From Atriophallophorus winterbourni (lineage: Eukaryota; Platyhelminthes; Trematoda; Plagiorchiida; Microphallidae): 64,000 bases of DNA. Shown in pieces: positions 21,935 through 33,827 of this stretch. Below the pieces are notes generated by a model. That model saw only the letters and a list, made by a program, of their open reading frames with translations, was not told the DNA's origin and searched no databases. The stretch's first letter is position 1; the number at the start of each line of letters is the position of its first letter. The translations under genes and the position numbers were made by a program. The DNA is taken from contig JACCGJ010016381.1 of assembly GCA_013407085.1 (NCBI GenBank), positions 22,042 to 86,041 on the forward strand. Direction: 5' to 3'.

Positions 21935-23006
21935 CGACGGGGAGACAATATGGAAGCTAATGCATCACTACGTTATCCCGCAAAAGCTGATAAACATCAT
22001 CCAAGATCTCTATAAGGACTCATCATGTCAGATCATACACGACGGAAAGCTGACAGACCCCTTTCCAGTGAAGACTGGAGTGAGGCAAGGTTGCATGCTC
22101 TCGCCGATAATTTTCTTGATCGTCATAGACTGGATTATGAGAAGAACCACAGAGGGCAGCAACACCGGCATCCAGTGGACCCCCACCAAACATCTTGAAG
22201 ACCTTAACTTTGCGGATGACATCGGCCTCCTGTCTCACAAGCAACAGCATGCACAGTCTAAGCCAACGCGCCTAGCAGAAGAAGCAGAGAAGACGGGCCT
22301 GAAAATCAACATAGAGAAAACCGAGGTGATGCGATTGAACAACCAACTACAGCAGCCACTGCATCTACAGGAGAAAGACGTGGTGGAGACTGACCGCTTT
22401 GTTTACCTTGGAAGCGTGGTCAGCATTGATGGTGGCACAGAAGACGACGTCAAGAGCCGAATCAGCAAAGCAAGGGTAGCGTTCCACACCCTGCGCCCCA
22501 TCTGGAAATCTAAGGCCTTGTCCCAGCGCAGCAAAGTCCGCATCTTTAACACCAACGTAAAAGCAGTCCTCCTCTACGGGTCCGAAACATGACGGGTTAC
22601 CCACAACATCACCAACAAGATACAAACATTTGTCAACAAGTGCTTGCGCCACATTCTTAACATCAGGTGGCCTGAGAAGATTTCAAACACAGACCTATGG
22701 CGTAGAACCAACCAGAACCCCGTTGACCAGGACATCAAGAAAAGAAAATGGGGGTGGATAGGTCACACACTCCGCAAACCAGCTGATAACGTCACTAGGC
22801 AAGCACTAGACTGGAATCCACAAGGTTAAAGGAAAGTGGGACGACCCAAGCAGTCGTGGAGAAGATCAGTCGTGAGTGAAGCGAAGGATGCCGGAATGAC
22901 ATGGACTCAGCTGAGGATAGCAGCCCAGGACAGATTTCGCTGGCGTGGCGTTGTTGCAGCCCTATGCTCCAACACGAGATCACAGGAATAAGTCAAGTAA
23001 GTCAAG
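21935..23006 (+). mobile_element. 5'-truncated RTE-clade non-LTR retrotransposon
   Basis: A single reading frame (21936-22991) without frameshifts encodes DGETIWKLMHHYVIPQKLI, TGVRQGCMLSPIIFL (motif B), LEDLNFADDIGLLSH (catalytic FADD), FVYLGSVVSIDGG, and [13 protein letters not shown] with GRPKQSWRR near the end. This is the RT palm, thumb and C-terminal region of RTE elements, the clade of schistosome SR2-type elements. Two stops break it: TGA at 22590-22592 (expected Trp) and TAA at 22827-22829. The endonuclease and 5' end are missing. The 3' end is a GTCAAGTAA-type short repeat. It is visibly more GC-rich than its surroundings, so it is a recent arrival. Confidence 0.9.
21936..22991 (+). 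pseudogene. RTE reverse transcriptase pseudogene
   Basis: About 350 codons ending CSNTRSQE and TAA (22989-22991). The catalytic FADD is intact; only two nonsense codons are visible in this frame. The product would be an RT without endonuclease, so it could not mobilise itself even without the stops. Confidence 0.85.
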
Positions 23007-23308
23007 CTGTTTTTCGGCAACGAAGTCGTCATTGCTAACTCCCGAGAGCAGCTTCTGCCGTTAAAATTTTGAATTTTGTCGGTATGCACAGACTTTGATT
23101 TAAACATTAATATGACTAAAGTATTTGGTCAAGGGACTGCTTCGCGTCCAAGCATCAATGTTGAAAACTGTGAGCTTGAAAAAGTACATAATTTCACGTA
23201 TCATGGAGCAACTATTCCTGTTAAACTCTAACTAGAAACTGAGATTTACAAGCGGAATGACTGAAAAACAATATCTATATAAAAAGAGCTCATTTGCATG
23301 CATTTCCA

Positions 23309-23361
23309 GCACACACCTCACAAGCGGTTTCGTGCAATTTGCACTCATCAGGTTGGGTGAG
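23309..23361 (-). ncRNA. Hammerhead-ribozyme-like motif, minus strand (A3), best preserved
   Basis: Minus-strand CUGAUGA (23351-23345) is followed by GUGCAAAUUGCAC (23344-23332; stem of 4-5 bp), then an intact GAAA (23331-23328), CCG, and CUU, a legal NUH triplet. Strand GUGAGGUGUG after the cleavage site pairs with CUCACCCAAC before the core: two pairs, a 2x2 internal loop, then four pairs. An internal loop in stem I is typical of natural type I hammerheads. Stem III is reduced to about one pair, as in types that work as dimers. All invariant core bases are present. Confidence 0.55.
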
Positions 23362-23623
23362 TAAGATCAAGATCCGCGTGCGCTTGATACTGTGGAAAAA
23401 TGGTAAATAAGTTGCGCTTGTATGCCACTGATGGATGAGGTTGGGACGACCGACATGCTCAATCACATGAGCGCACACTCATTTAAACTGAGACAGTCTA
23501 CGCAGTCTACATGAGTGTGGGCTGATCTGATTGAAAAGGTTGGTCGTACCAAACTTATCCAACAGTGGCACAACTGGTTAAACAATCTTCCACTGTACCA
23601 AGCTCATGTGGATACTGATCTTA

Positions 23624-23677
23624 CTATCCTTACCCGATGAGTGCAAACAACACGAAACCGATCGTGGTGTGTGTGTG
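23624..23677 (+). ncRNA. Hammerhead-ribozyme-like motif, plus strand (A3)
   Basis: CCGATGA (23634-23640), GUG-loop-CAC stem II, GAAA (23654-23657), CCG, AUC (23661-23663), then a GT run. Core identical to A1's plus-strand motif, including the C for U4. Confidence 0.4.
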
Positions 23678-23858
23678 TGATAGAGATGCGCGTTTGCGGA
23701 TACTGATGCTACTGTCTCGCGTTGGTTAAGAAAAAACGTTACTAAACTGGTTCAGTAGTATAAAGAAGTGTATCTAATCAATCTGCTGGATAAAAGTCAA
23801 CGAAACCTGAAGCTCCTCTTCCAGATCGTGAACAGAACGGCCAGAGTAAAGCCACTTA

Positions 23859-24644
23859 TTCATAGATTTATTCATAGATTATATGCAGGTAAAAAGCTAT
23901 GCTTTACAAGACCCACAAAAATGTACATCGGGTCGGATGGTAAAAAATATCAAAATATTATTAGATCATTGTCAAACATAAAAAACATACTTTTCCATGT
24001 GGATATCTAGTGATTTTTGAAAACATCAACAGTTCCAGATTGTACCACATGAGTAGGTAAACTGTTCCACAGTTGCACATTGCGAACGGAAAATGCATAT
24101 TTGCGGCAGTTCAACCTGCTATGCTGTTGGTAAATTTTTAATTGGTGACCTCGCAGATGTGTGTTATGGGAAAGATGAAACAAATGACCGCAAGGATGAT
24201 TTGTTTGATTAAGCACTGTCTAAATGAATATAAGTGCTCCTCGTTTCCGTCTGTATTCAGCCGAATGCAAATTCAATAATTTAAGTCGCGTTTCGTATGG
24301 ATAATTTGATAGTCCCAGGACGAGTTTTGTTGCTCTGCGCTGTGGAGTTTCTAATAGCAGAATATCTTTTTTCAACCAAGGATCCCATACCGGTATAGCA
24401 TATTCAACATGAGGACTTATGTACGTTGGAATCAATTTGCAGGCAATATTGGGGTCAAACGAACCTAGGACTCTTTTAAGGAGACCCAAGTTGTTTTCAG
24501 CTTTGCAGGCAGCCAGTCGACATTGCATTGAGTTTCCTAAGTCTGATTGGATAATCACACCTAAATCTTTTTCGGAGGAGGCGGGTTTAATAACAGTGCG
24601 AGCAAGATAATATTCTTTGCTCGACTTGCTGTTGAGAGACAATA
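23859..24644 (-). mobile_element. 5'-truncated antisense CR1-like retrotransposon
   Basis: Interrupts the A-segment sequence GCCACTTA / GGCTGGAAATAC, which is continuous in A1 and A2. On the minus strand it encodes SSEKDLGVIIQSDLGN, FDPNIACKLIPTYISPHVEY, VWDPWLKKDILLLETPQRRA and, after a TAG (24217-24219), QLKIYQQHSRLNCRKYAFSV and LWNSLPTHVV. This is the palm end, thumb and C terminus of a CR1-type RT, less degraded than RT-a and RT-b and from a different family. The 3' end has repeats of AATCTATGAATAA type, like CR1 microsatellite tails. No clear target duplication; about 4 bp of target appear lost. Confidence 0.85.
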
Positions 24645-25852
24645 GGCTGGAAATACATCTGCTGCTCTTGAAGCCGGTAACGAACTGACTCAATATTACT
24701 CTAGATTGTTCTACCCTAATGAACGCATATGCTACGATATGTCTGAATTCAGATGACAAATTAACACAATACACTATATCGCTGTGAAACCCAAGTGTCC
24801 TATTAAAGATACACCTTTCCGCCTACAACCATGCTCCCAAGGTCTATTCTCAACGGTCTCTGATCATTTCAACCTGCCACTGAGTTGCATGTAGGTTGCT
24901 ACTGTCGGGAAAAGTGTATGAATCACTCTGATATACAAAGGTGGAAACCGATTCGATGTGCCTAACTACAGACCAGTCACGTTGATGTTAGTGGTCTCTA
25001 AAGTTACCGAACGATTTGCAGCTAACAAACATATCAAATAAACGAGTTGCATAGTATGATTTTTTTACTTCAGGTACATTTGTTTTAAGTTCATGAGCGG
25101 TGACCGGTATCGCTTCAGGTTAGGTGAACATGAAGCAATCAAAACACACCACTGTTAGTAGATGAATCATCAATCCGCAGAACATCGAAAGCTGAACGCA
25201 ACGAAGATGAACCAATGTTTTCGCGCTCGTATTGAGAGTGCAGGTTTTGACCTACAAAAGACGTATTACTTTTCATCGATAATGTGTGAAAATTATTCTG
25301 CAAAAAAGGTATTGTTATATGCACAAACCATGAAATTGAACAGCATAAAAGCGTCAATGTCTCAATCCAAAATTATAAATATTCGGACTGAAAGTTGATA
25401 GCTTTTTGAAAATAAATGGAACAATGTATTGAACCGAAGTAGTTAAAGGTTTTACGTATTTAAGGGGAGTATTGCGAAACATTTAAAGTAACTAAAATTG
25501 TATATAAGGAGTGCATCTAGGATAGGCTCACAAATTATGGATATGTTAATTTAATTTTGCTTTAAAGGACTCAATGCAGGTCGAGTCAGAACCGCACGCA
25601 GTTAGATTATGATGAAATAGATCGTCCGCCTAGCAAACCTGGTGCAGGCAGAACTTGTATTCTAGAGGGATGAGTTATATCCACCTCTCGTCTACTCTCT
25701 ACATTAATGAACTTAGTTCTCCTCTAATAGACACTACTCTATAGGTAATAATAATATCAAGGCTTATTATTTATTTTGGTGGAATCACACAAACCCAGAA
25801 GCCGCAGTAGTTTAGTCTACGTAACGTTACAAAAACCTCACCACCCTGTGGT

Positions 25853-26468
25853 ACTCATTCGTTATTTGATGTTATGTTCGTAGTCTGAACGTTTATAATA
25901 TTCGCGGAAAGGTGGATAACATTTTGTTAGCCCGTCTATTAAGAATCATAAAACGTGCTTCTCTTTTTATTAATGAATGCTTCATGGTCTTTTGGCTCGG
26001 AGCTGCGTGGCGAGCATCCGTTTCCCAAGAAACTTATCCAAGATATATTCTTCCAAATGTAGAGCATCTAGCTATTCCATGTGTTAAACGGTATATCTTT
26101 CACAGCCACCTAATCTGACATGCTCACCACTGATTTGAGTCAATCATCCGTGAACAGAACGCTTCTTAGTATTATGAGTGGGGGTTAATCGTTTATGTTA
26201 AGGAGAGAGAACCGGACTCAGCAGAGATAATTGTGGGATTCCGTTAATGGTTTAATATTTTTGATATGACTCCATATACTCCCAGTCTTGCGCAGTAATC
26301 TGATAGGTCGTCGCACAATCATGAGAGAAGTGGATTACCGATTCATTAATGTAGAAGCGAATTGTATTTGACTGTAACAATAGCTTTGAATGTATTCATG
26401 TCATACTTTGCAACGTTACAATAGCTAAAAATGTCTGATTGCTTGATGACGAGATGGCCCGAAGACAC
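25853..26468 (-). pseudogene. Antisense RT fragment, U5
   Basis: Shortened by the two deletions. The catalytic box is followed by a stop on the minus strand (FTDD then TGA). The 60-bp deletion has CTCA at both breakpoints, suggesting slippage. Confidence 0.6.
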
Positions 26469-26594
26469 ACAATGCGCATAACCGATGAGAGACAACAACC
26501 GATAAACCGGTCGAGTCCTTCCGTCCTGATTTTCGAACGTTATATACTACTTATTAATATAATCAGCCTTTAATCAACGACAGAAACACAATTT

Positions 26595-27324
26595 ACCGAC
26601 GTCCTAGACCATTTCTGCTGCACTGTCTCCACTCGTATGCGGTTCAGGCTTGGTCACCCTAGCTACAGAATTATATCAGTCTCTTGCACAGAATATATCA
26701 TCGGACCACCAAGCTCGTAAGTGGATTGAAAAATAAACAATACAAAGATCAGATTACAAGCCTCAATCTCTTCGACTCTCGCTATCGCCGTCTTAGATGC
26801 GAATTGATTGTTATGTTCAATATACTGCATACCCACAACCATCCCCCGAATCAACTATTCACACGACTACCACCACGAACAAGCCGGAGTCATAACAATA
26901 CAGTTCGTATTCCCGACTCGAGGCTGAACTGTTGAAGGTATTTTTATTCTGTACGTGTATGTTTTACTTGGAACGCCCTACCCCGTAACGATGCACATTT
27001 ACCCAACTTGGATATATTCAAATGAAACTTGGATAACTTCATGTCGACCAATCCAAACATTAAAACAATATATTCTGCATCATAAAGCTTTGAACCCATG
27101 CGTCGAAATAAACATATTTACCCAATCAAACCGGTTGAAAACAATTTTTGCTCTATGTATTTTTACGTGATTCCTGGACTGAACAATAGGCAAACGAATC
27201 CCGTTTTACTACCTACGTTATTTTTAATTCGCATATTATTCTGTCGTTTTTGTAAAGCTATGTGCTTTTTAGACCATTAAATTGAATGAAATTGGAAAGA
27301 AATTAAAATTTAGAATTGAATTGA
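26595..27324 (+). pseudogene. RT-a, U5
   Basis: The expected CGA after the IPDSRLNC block is TGA (26933-26935), so the frame is cut as in U1 but by a different mutation. QKD is QNY-like (TTATATC), a variant shared with U8. Confidence 0.75.
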
Positions 27325-27498
27325 TCCTTAACTCTCGTTATTCCACCCGAAAATGTTTTGCAACAGCAAAATATTACCTCGGACGGTGTTGTCCGCAAAT
27401 TCGTAAATCTCAACAGGAAATAATTGTCCGGATCTGACGAAACTACCACGTTGATTGTAAAAAAGTATGCTCATACTTTGTGTACGCCCATCACGTAC

Positions 27499-29120
27499 TT
27501 GTTTAAACTCTCTTCAACTTAACGGATCGTTCTCTTTAAGTGGGATTGTGACATCATTAACCCCGAACTACAAAGAAGTAAACTGTTCTGAAGTATACAA
27601 CTATCGACCAGTAACACTACTACCGGGGATCTCTAAATAAAACAGCGTCACGAAACATCTGGGAGACAACTGCTTGCTCGCAGTCGAAAAATACTTCTTT
27701 AGAATAAGACACTCTTTCCTTTCAAACATTGTGCTCGCCCTCGATAACTTGACACAAGCTGTAGACAAAGGTCTCACATTACACGCTGGTTATCTTGATA
27801 TGTCAAAAGTATTTGACAGTGTCAACCACAGTCTGTTACTACAATAAATAGAGCAACGTGTTTTCGAGTGTTCATTACAAGCCTGGTTTGATGAATATCT
27901 CCGCGACCGTATAATTCGAATAAGTGTTGATGGCGCTTCGTAACGACTTTATGAATAAGCGAGTGGAGTGCCGCATGGATCAGTGCTTGAAACAATTCTT
28001 TTCCTGATCTATGCAAACGACTTACCTAAACTTGTTCGCTGCAAAATCTTGCTATTGTCAGATGACATCAAACTGTGGACACATGTACGCACAACTGATG
28101 ATTTCAGACAGCTTCAACTGGAAATCGATGCTTTACAGGACTGGTCAGTTAGGAATGAATTTTCTCTCAATGCCATGCAATTCAAGGTATTAACTTTTGG
28201 AAGACATTTCGAGTGCTCTTACACCCTTGGTTCCCATAATCTTGATAGCACTTATAAGGAGAAGGATTTTAGTGTGGGTGAGCAGCGCTTTAAACCCTCA
28301 TATAACCCCACAGCTGTCAAGGAAAAGACGTCGAGAGTACTGCTTCTGCTGAAACGCTTGTTCGGGAGTTTCACGAAGCAAGCTGTTCATCGAATAATTA
28401 GTACGTACATGAGGCCAACCCTGGAGTATGCGGCTCAGGCTTGGTCACCCTGGCTACAGAAGGACATCAGCCTCTTGCAGAGAATATATCATATGATCAT
28501 CGAGCTCGTTTGTGGTTTAAAGCACAAACGATTCGAAGATAATTTTACAAGTCTTAATCACTTCGGCTCTCAATACGACCGTTCTAAAGGTGATTTCGCT
28601 CTTATGTTTATTATATTGCACATATCCAGAAATTATCTGAGAGAATTATCCACCCAACTACCACCTCGAACCAGCGGGAGTCATGAATACACAGTACATA
28701 TTCCCGAATCGAGACTGAACAGTCGAAGGTATTTTATTGTGTACGCGTATGTGTTACCTGGAAATCCCTACCCTCTAAAGTTACGCATTCATCAACTTGG
28801 ATATATTCAAATCGCATTTGGATAAATTCTTATCGGCCAATCCAAATATTGAACCTATATATTTTACACCATTACAACTTCGAAGTTTGAACCCGTGCAT
28901 TGAAGTAAACTATAAATTTTGATCACAAGGAGTAACATGTGCCATCCAACCAATCTAAAACAGTTTCTTTTCTGAGGATGTTAATTTGATTCCAGAACTG
29001 CTCAGTAATCAAACGAATCCCATTTTACTGCCAGTGTTATTGGTAATTATCATATTCTTCTGTGAATTTTGTAAACCTATATGCTTTTTTGACCGCTAAA
29101 TTGAATTGAATTGAATTGAT
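27499..29120 (+). pseudogene. RT-b, U5 (type II)
   Basis: The longest open form: 285 codons (27968-28825) from motif B to HIQ..FG. Motif C reads LSDD. Upstream, the two ancestral breaks plus additional TAA codons (near 27939 and 27956) separate it from motif A. Confidence 0.8.
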
Positions 29121-30488
29121 ATTACTAGTATCAACCTGCATGTTTTTAGTAAGCATATCAACGATTATGGGTTTCGAGTAACTATAAACGGTTACTTAAC
29201 ATGGACATGTTGCACAATAAACGTTGCGAAAACCTTACTGATATAAACCTTGCAAATTGTCACTAATTCCATATATTCTTCGTATTCAGGGACTGAATAC
29301 TTCTAGAACGTTGCGCGGAGAACTAGAGAACATAAATTGTAGCTTCCTCGGGATTTAAACCAAACCAGCATAAAAGCATTTCTACAGCCACACTAGCCTT
29401 TAATCTCATAATCTGTTCCTGTAGGGATCTGAATTTTAATTTTATGTATCAGGTTACGTGTTGCTTGAAAGTTGGGCATGTATTTGATTTATCCGATTGT
29501 TAGCTCAAACGGAAGCACCAATTTTAAATTTGTAAATTGCCTTCCTGTATGCTCTGATTTGATCAACAATTGGTTCCAAGTGTATTGAACAACAAAGGGA
29601 TGTTCCATCACTGACTATAGGGTGCGTAACCACAAGTGATCACGTTTTAAATTTCTTCATCGATTTTAGAGTCGCAACGTATGTTTTTTCAGTTCAGTTA
29701 CATTTGCTTTAGGTTCATGCGCAGTGACCGGTTTCGCTACAAGTTAGATGAACTTGAAGTAATCAAAACACACCACTGTTAGTAGATGAATCATCATCCG
29801 CAGAACATAGAAAGCTGAACGCAACGAAGGTGAACCAATGTTTTCGCGCGCGTATTGAGAGTGCATGTTTTGACCTACAGAACACGTATTATTTTTCATC
29901 GATAATGCGTAAAAGTTATTCTTGCAGAAAATGGTTTTGTTATATTCACAAACCATAAAATTGAACAGCATAAAAGCGTCAATGTCTTATTCAAAATTCT
30001 AAATATTCGGACTGAAAGTTGATAGCTTTCTGAAAATAAATGGAACAATGTATTGACCCGAAGTAGTTAAACGTTTAAAGTATTTAATGGGAGTATTTCG
30101 AAACCATTAAAATAACAAAAAATTGTATATAACGAGTGTATCTAGGATAGGCTTACAAATTATGGATATGTTAATTTAATTTTGTTTTGAAGGACTCAAT
30201 GCAGGGCGAGTCAGAATCGCACGCAGTTAGATTAATCTAAAATAGATAGTCCGCCTAGCAAACATAGTGCAGGCAGAACTTGTGTCCTAGAGGTATGAGT
30301 TATATCCACCTCTCGTCTAATCTGTACATTGATGAACGTAGGTCTCCTTTAACAGACACTAGTCTATAGGTAATAATAATATCAAGGCCTATTATTTCTT
30401 TCGGTTGAGTCACACAAACCCAGACGTCGCAATAGTCTAGTCTATTAACGTTACGAAAAACCCGTGGCTAAGCGCACCACACCTGTGG

Positions 30489-31180
30489 TACTTCATCGTT
30501 TTACGATAACAATCATTCGTTATTCGATGTTATGTTCGAGGTCTGAACCTTTATAATATTCGCGTAAAGATGAGTGAGAATCTGTTTGCCTTTCTACGAA
30601 GATTCCGGCAACGCTCTCCAGCTTCCTATTATTGAATACTTCATGGTCTTTTGACTCAGAGCTACGTGCTGAGCCTCCATTTCTCAACAATCATATCCAA
30701 GAAATATTCTTCCAAATGTGGAGCATCTCGCTTTTCCATGTGGTAAACGGTATATCATTCACAGCCACCCAATCTGACATGTTCAAGGATACAAGGATTC
30801 AAGTGTATAACAAATCCAAATAATTTTGCACATCCTCACCACTGATTCGAGTCCATCATCCGTGAACAGAACACTTTTTAGTATTGTGAGTGGTGGTAAA
30901 TCGTTTATGAATATGAGAAAGAAGCGAAACTAGCAGAGACCTTTGTGGGATTCCGTTGGTGGTTTAATATTTTTGATATGACTCCATATACTCCCATTCT
31001 TGTGCGTTAATCTGATAGGTCGTCGCAAAATTATGAGAGAAGTGGATTACCGATTCATCAATTTAGAAGCGAATTGTATTTGACTGTATCAATAGCTTTG
31101 ACTGTATTCATGTTATACTTTGCAACGTTACAATATCTAAACATGTCTGATTGCTTGAAGACGAGATGGCCCGAAGACAC
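30489..31180 (-). pseudogene. Antisense RT fragment, U6
   Basis: FTDD retained. Private A in AGCGAAACTAG and TTATGAGAG variants are shared with U10. Confidence 0.6.
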
Positions 31181-31306
31181 ACAATGCGCATAACTGATGA
31201 GAGACAACAACTGAGAAACCGGTCGTGTCCTTCCGTCCTGATTTTCGAACGTTATGAACTACTTGTTAATATAATCAGCCTTTAATCAACGACAGCAACA
31301 CAATTT

Positions 31307-32033
31307 ACCGACGTCCTAGACCATTTCTGCTCCACTGTCTCCACTCGTATGCGGTTCAGGTTCGGTCACCCTGGCTACAGAAGGACATCAGTCTCTTGCA
31401 GAGAATATATCATCGGACCACCAAGCTCGTAAGTGGTTTAAAACATAAACAGTACGAAAATCGCATTACAAGCCCTAATCTCTTCGACTCTCGCTACCGC
31501 CGTCTTAGAGGCGACTTGATTCTTATGTTCAATGTACTGCATACCCACAACCATCCCCCGAATCAACTATTCACACGACTACCACCACGAACAAGCCGGA
31601 GTCATAACTATACAGTGCTTATTCCCGACTCAAGGCTGAACTGTCGAAGGTATTTTTATTCTGTACGTGTATGTCTTACTTGGAACTCCATACCCCGTAA
31701 CGATGCACATTCACCCAACGTGGATATATTCAAATCGAACTTGGATAACTTCATGTCGACCAATCCAAACATTGACCGCAATATATTCTGCATCATAAAG
31801 CTTTGAATCCATGCATCGAAATGAACCTTACATATTTACCCAATCAAACCGGTTGAAAACAATGTATTTTTACGTGATTCCTGAACTGATCAGTAGGCAA
31901 ACGAATCCCGTTTTACTACCTATGTTATTTGTAATTCGCATATTATTCTGTGGTTTTTGTAAAGCTATGTGCTTTTTAGACCATTAAATTGAATGGAAAA
32001 TGAATAGAAATTGAAATTGAGAATTGAATTGAT
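31307..32033 (+). pseudogene. RT-a, U6
   Basis: Open for 136 codons (31396-31806) ending NIDRNIFCIIKL, a frameshifted end relative to U3. The MFNVLHTH variant is shared only with U10. Confidence 0.75.
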
Positions 32034-32206
32034 TCTTAACTCTCGTTATTTCACCATAAACATTTTTACAACAACAAAATATTACCTCGGACGGTGTTGT
32101 TTGCACATTGCTAAATCTCAACACGAAATAATTTTCCGGATTTGACGAAACTACCACGCTGATTCTAAAAAAGTATGCTCATACTTTGTGTACGCCCATC
32201 ACGTAC

Positions 32207-33827
32207 TTGTTTAAACTCTCTTCAACTTAACGGATCGTTCTCTTTAAGTGGAAGTATGACATCATTTTCCCCAACTACAAAGAAGTAAACTGTTCTGAAG
32301 TATCTAACTATCGACCAGTAACACTACTACCGGTGATCTCTAAATGAAACAGCGTCACAAAACATCTGGGAGACAATTGCTTGCTCGCAGTCGAAAAAAA
32401 CTTCTTTCAAATAAGACACTCTTTCCTTTCAAACCTTGTGCTCGCCGTCAATAACTTGACACAAGCTGTAGACAAAGGTCTCACAATACACGCTTGTCAT
32501 CTTGATATGTTAAATGCATTTGATATTGTCAACCACAGTCTGTTACTACAATAAATAGAGCAACGTGTTATCGAGGGTTCATTACTAGCCTGGTTTGAGG
32601 ATTATCTCCGCGACCGTATAATTCGAATAAGTGTTGATGGCGCTTTGTAACGACTTCTTAAATGAGCGAGTGGAGTGCCGCATGGATCAGTGCTTGAACC
32701 AATTCTTTTCCTGATCTATGCAAACGACTTACCTAAACTTGTTCGCTGCAAAATCTTGTTATTTTCTGATGACATCAAGTTGTGGACACATGTACGCACA
32801 ACTGATGATTTCAGACAGCTTCAACTGGAAATCGATGCTTTACAGGACTGGTCAGTTAGAGATGAATTTTCTTTCAATGCCATACAATTCAAGGTATTAA
32901 CTTTTGGAAGATATTCCGAGTGCTCTTACACCCTTGGTTCCCATAATCTTGAAACCACTTATATGGAGAAGGATTTTAATGTGGGTGAGCATCACATTAA
33001 ACCGTCAAATAAACCCACGGCTGTCAATGAAAAGACGTCAAGAGTACTGCTTCTGCTAAAACGCTTGTTCGTGTGTTTCACAAAGCAAACTGTCCATCGA
33101 ATAATTAGTACGTTTATGAGGCCAATCATTGAGTATGCGGCTCAGGCTTGGTCACCCTGGCTACAGAAGGACATCAGCCTCTTGTAGAGAATATATCATA
33201 GGATCATCGAGCTCGTATGTGGTTTAAAGCACAAACGATTCGAAGATAGTATTACAAGTCTCAATATCTTCGGCTCTCACTACCACCGTCTTAAAGGTGA
33301 TTTCATTCTTATGTTTATTATATTGCACATATCCAGAAATCACCTGAAAAAATTATTCGCCCAACTACCACCTCGAGCCAGCGGGTGTCAAGAATACACA
33401 GTACATATTCCCGAATCGAGACTGAACATTCAAAGGTATTTCATTGTGTTCACGTATGGTTTACCTGGAAATCCCTTCCCTCTAAAGTTACACATTCATC
33501 AACTTGGACATATTCAAATCGAATTTGGATAAATTCTTATCGGCCAATCCAAATATTGAACCTATATATTCTACACCATTCAAACTTAGAAGTTTGAACC
33601 CGTGCATTGAAGTAAACTATAAATTTTGATCACAAGGAGTAACATGTGCCATCCAACCAATCTAAAACAGTTTCTTTTTTGAGGATGTTTATTTGATTCC
33701 AGAACTGCACAGTAATCAAACAAATCCCGTTTTACTACCAGTGTTATTGGTAATTATCATATTCTTCTGTGGATTTTGTAAACCTATACGCTTTTTAGAC
33801 CGCTAAATTGAATTGAATTGAATTAAT
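32207..33827 (+). pseudogene. RT-b, U6 (mosaic II-I-II)
   Basis: Type II up to about 32970 (FSDDIKLW, DFRQLQLEI), type I from about 32980 to 33300 (HHIKPSNKPTAVNEKTS, RLFVCFTKQ), then type II again (ISRNHLKKLFAQLPPR). TAG at 33185-33187 replaces the Q after DISLL. The middle tract looks like gene conversion. Confidence 0.8.

Larger units (their letters stand above)
23007..25110 (+). repeat. A segment, copy A3 (starts internally, carries CR1 insertion)
   Basis: Begins at the equivalent of A1 position 1163 (CTGTTTTTCGGCAACGAAG) directly after the RTE element. It retains both hammerhead-like motifs, carries a minus-strand CR1-like insertion (23859-24644), and rejoins the common backbone near 25095-25110. 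The left 1.1 kb of the A segment is missing. Confidence 0.85.
18653..25161 (+). repeat. Unit U4 (A-type, 6.5 kb)
   Basis: Standard backbone at 18653-19354, antisense RT 19355-20057, then A2, an RTE element and A3 in place of RT-a and RT-b. Its right backbone differs from standard units by a segment with TTTAAGTCAATAACAAATC (about 19665-19683), shared only with U13 (63700-63722). It is therefore diagnostic of A-type units. Confidence 0.9.
25162..29785 (+). repeat. Unit U5 (standard, type II)
   Basis: 4624 bp, the shortest standard unit. A roughly 21-bp deletion near 25854 removes the CATCG-TTTTA-CGATG hairpin. A roughly 60-bp deletion near 26120 lies in the antisense RT. Its RT-b 3' half is the near-twin of U8. 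Decayed hammerhead-like core at 26482-26512, with GAAA changed to ATAAA. Confidence 0.95.

Noticed and set aside
22023..22250. Minus-strand open frames inside the RTE element
   Set aside because: They lie antisense to the well-supported RTE RT and result from its GC-richer codons.
27968..28825. A functional 285-codon protein gene (also 56188-57045 and 60885-61742)
   Set aside because: It is the motif B-to-C-terminus half of an RT, has no ATG near its start, follows shared in-frame stops, lacks an endonuclease, and its copies diverge neutrally.
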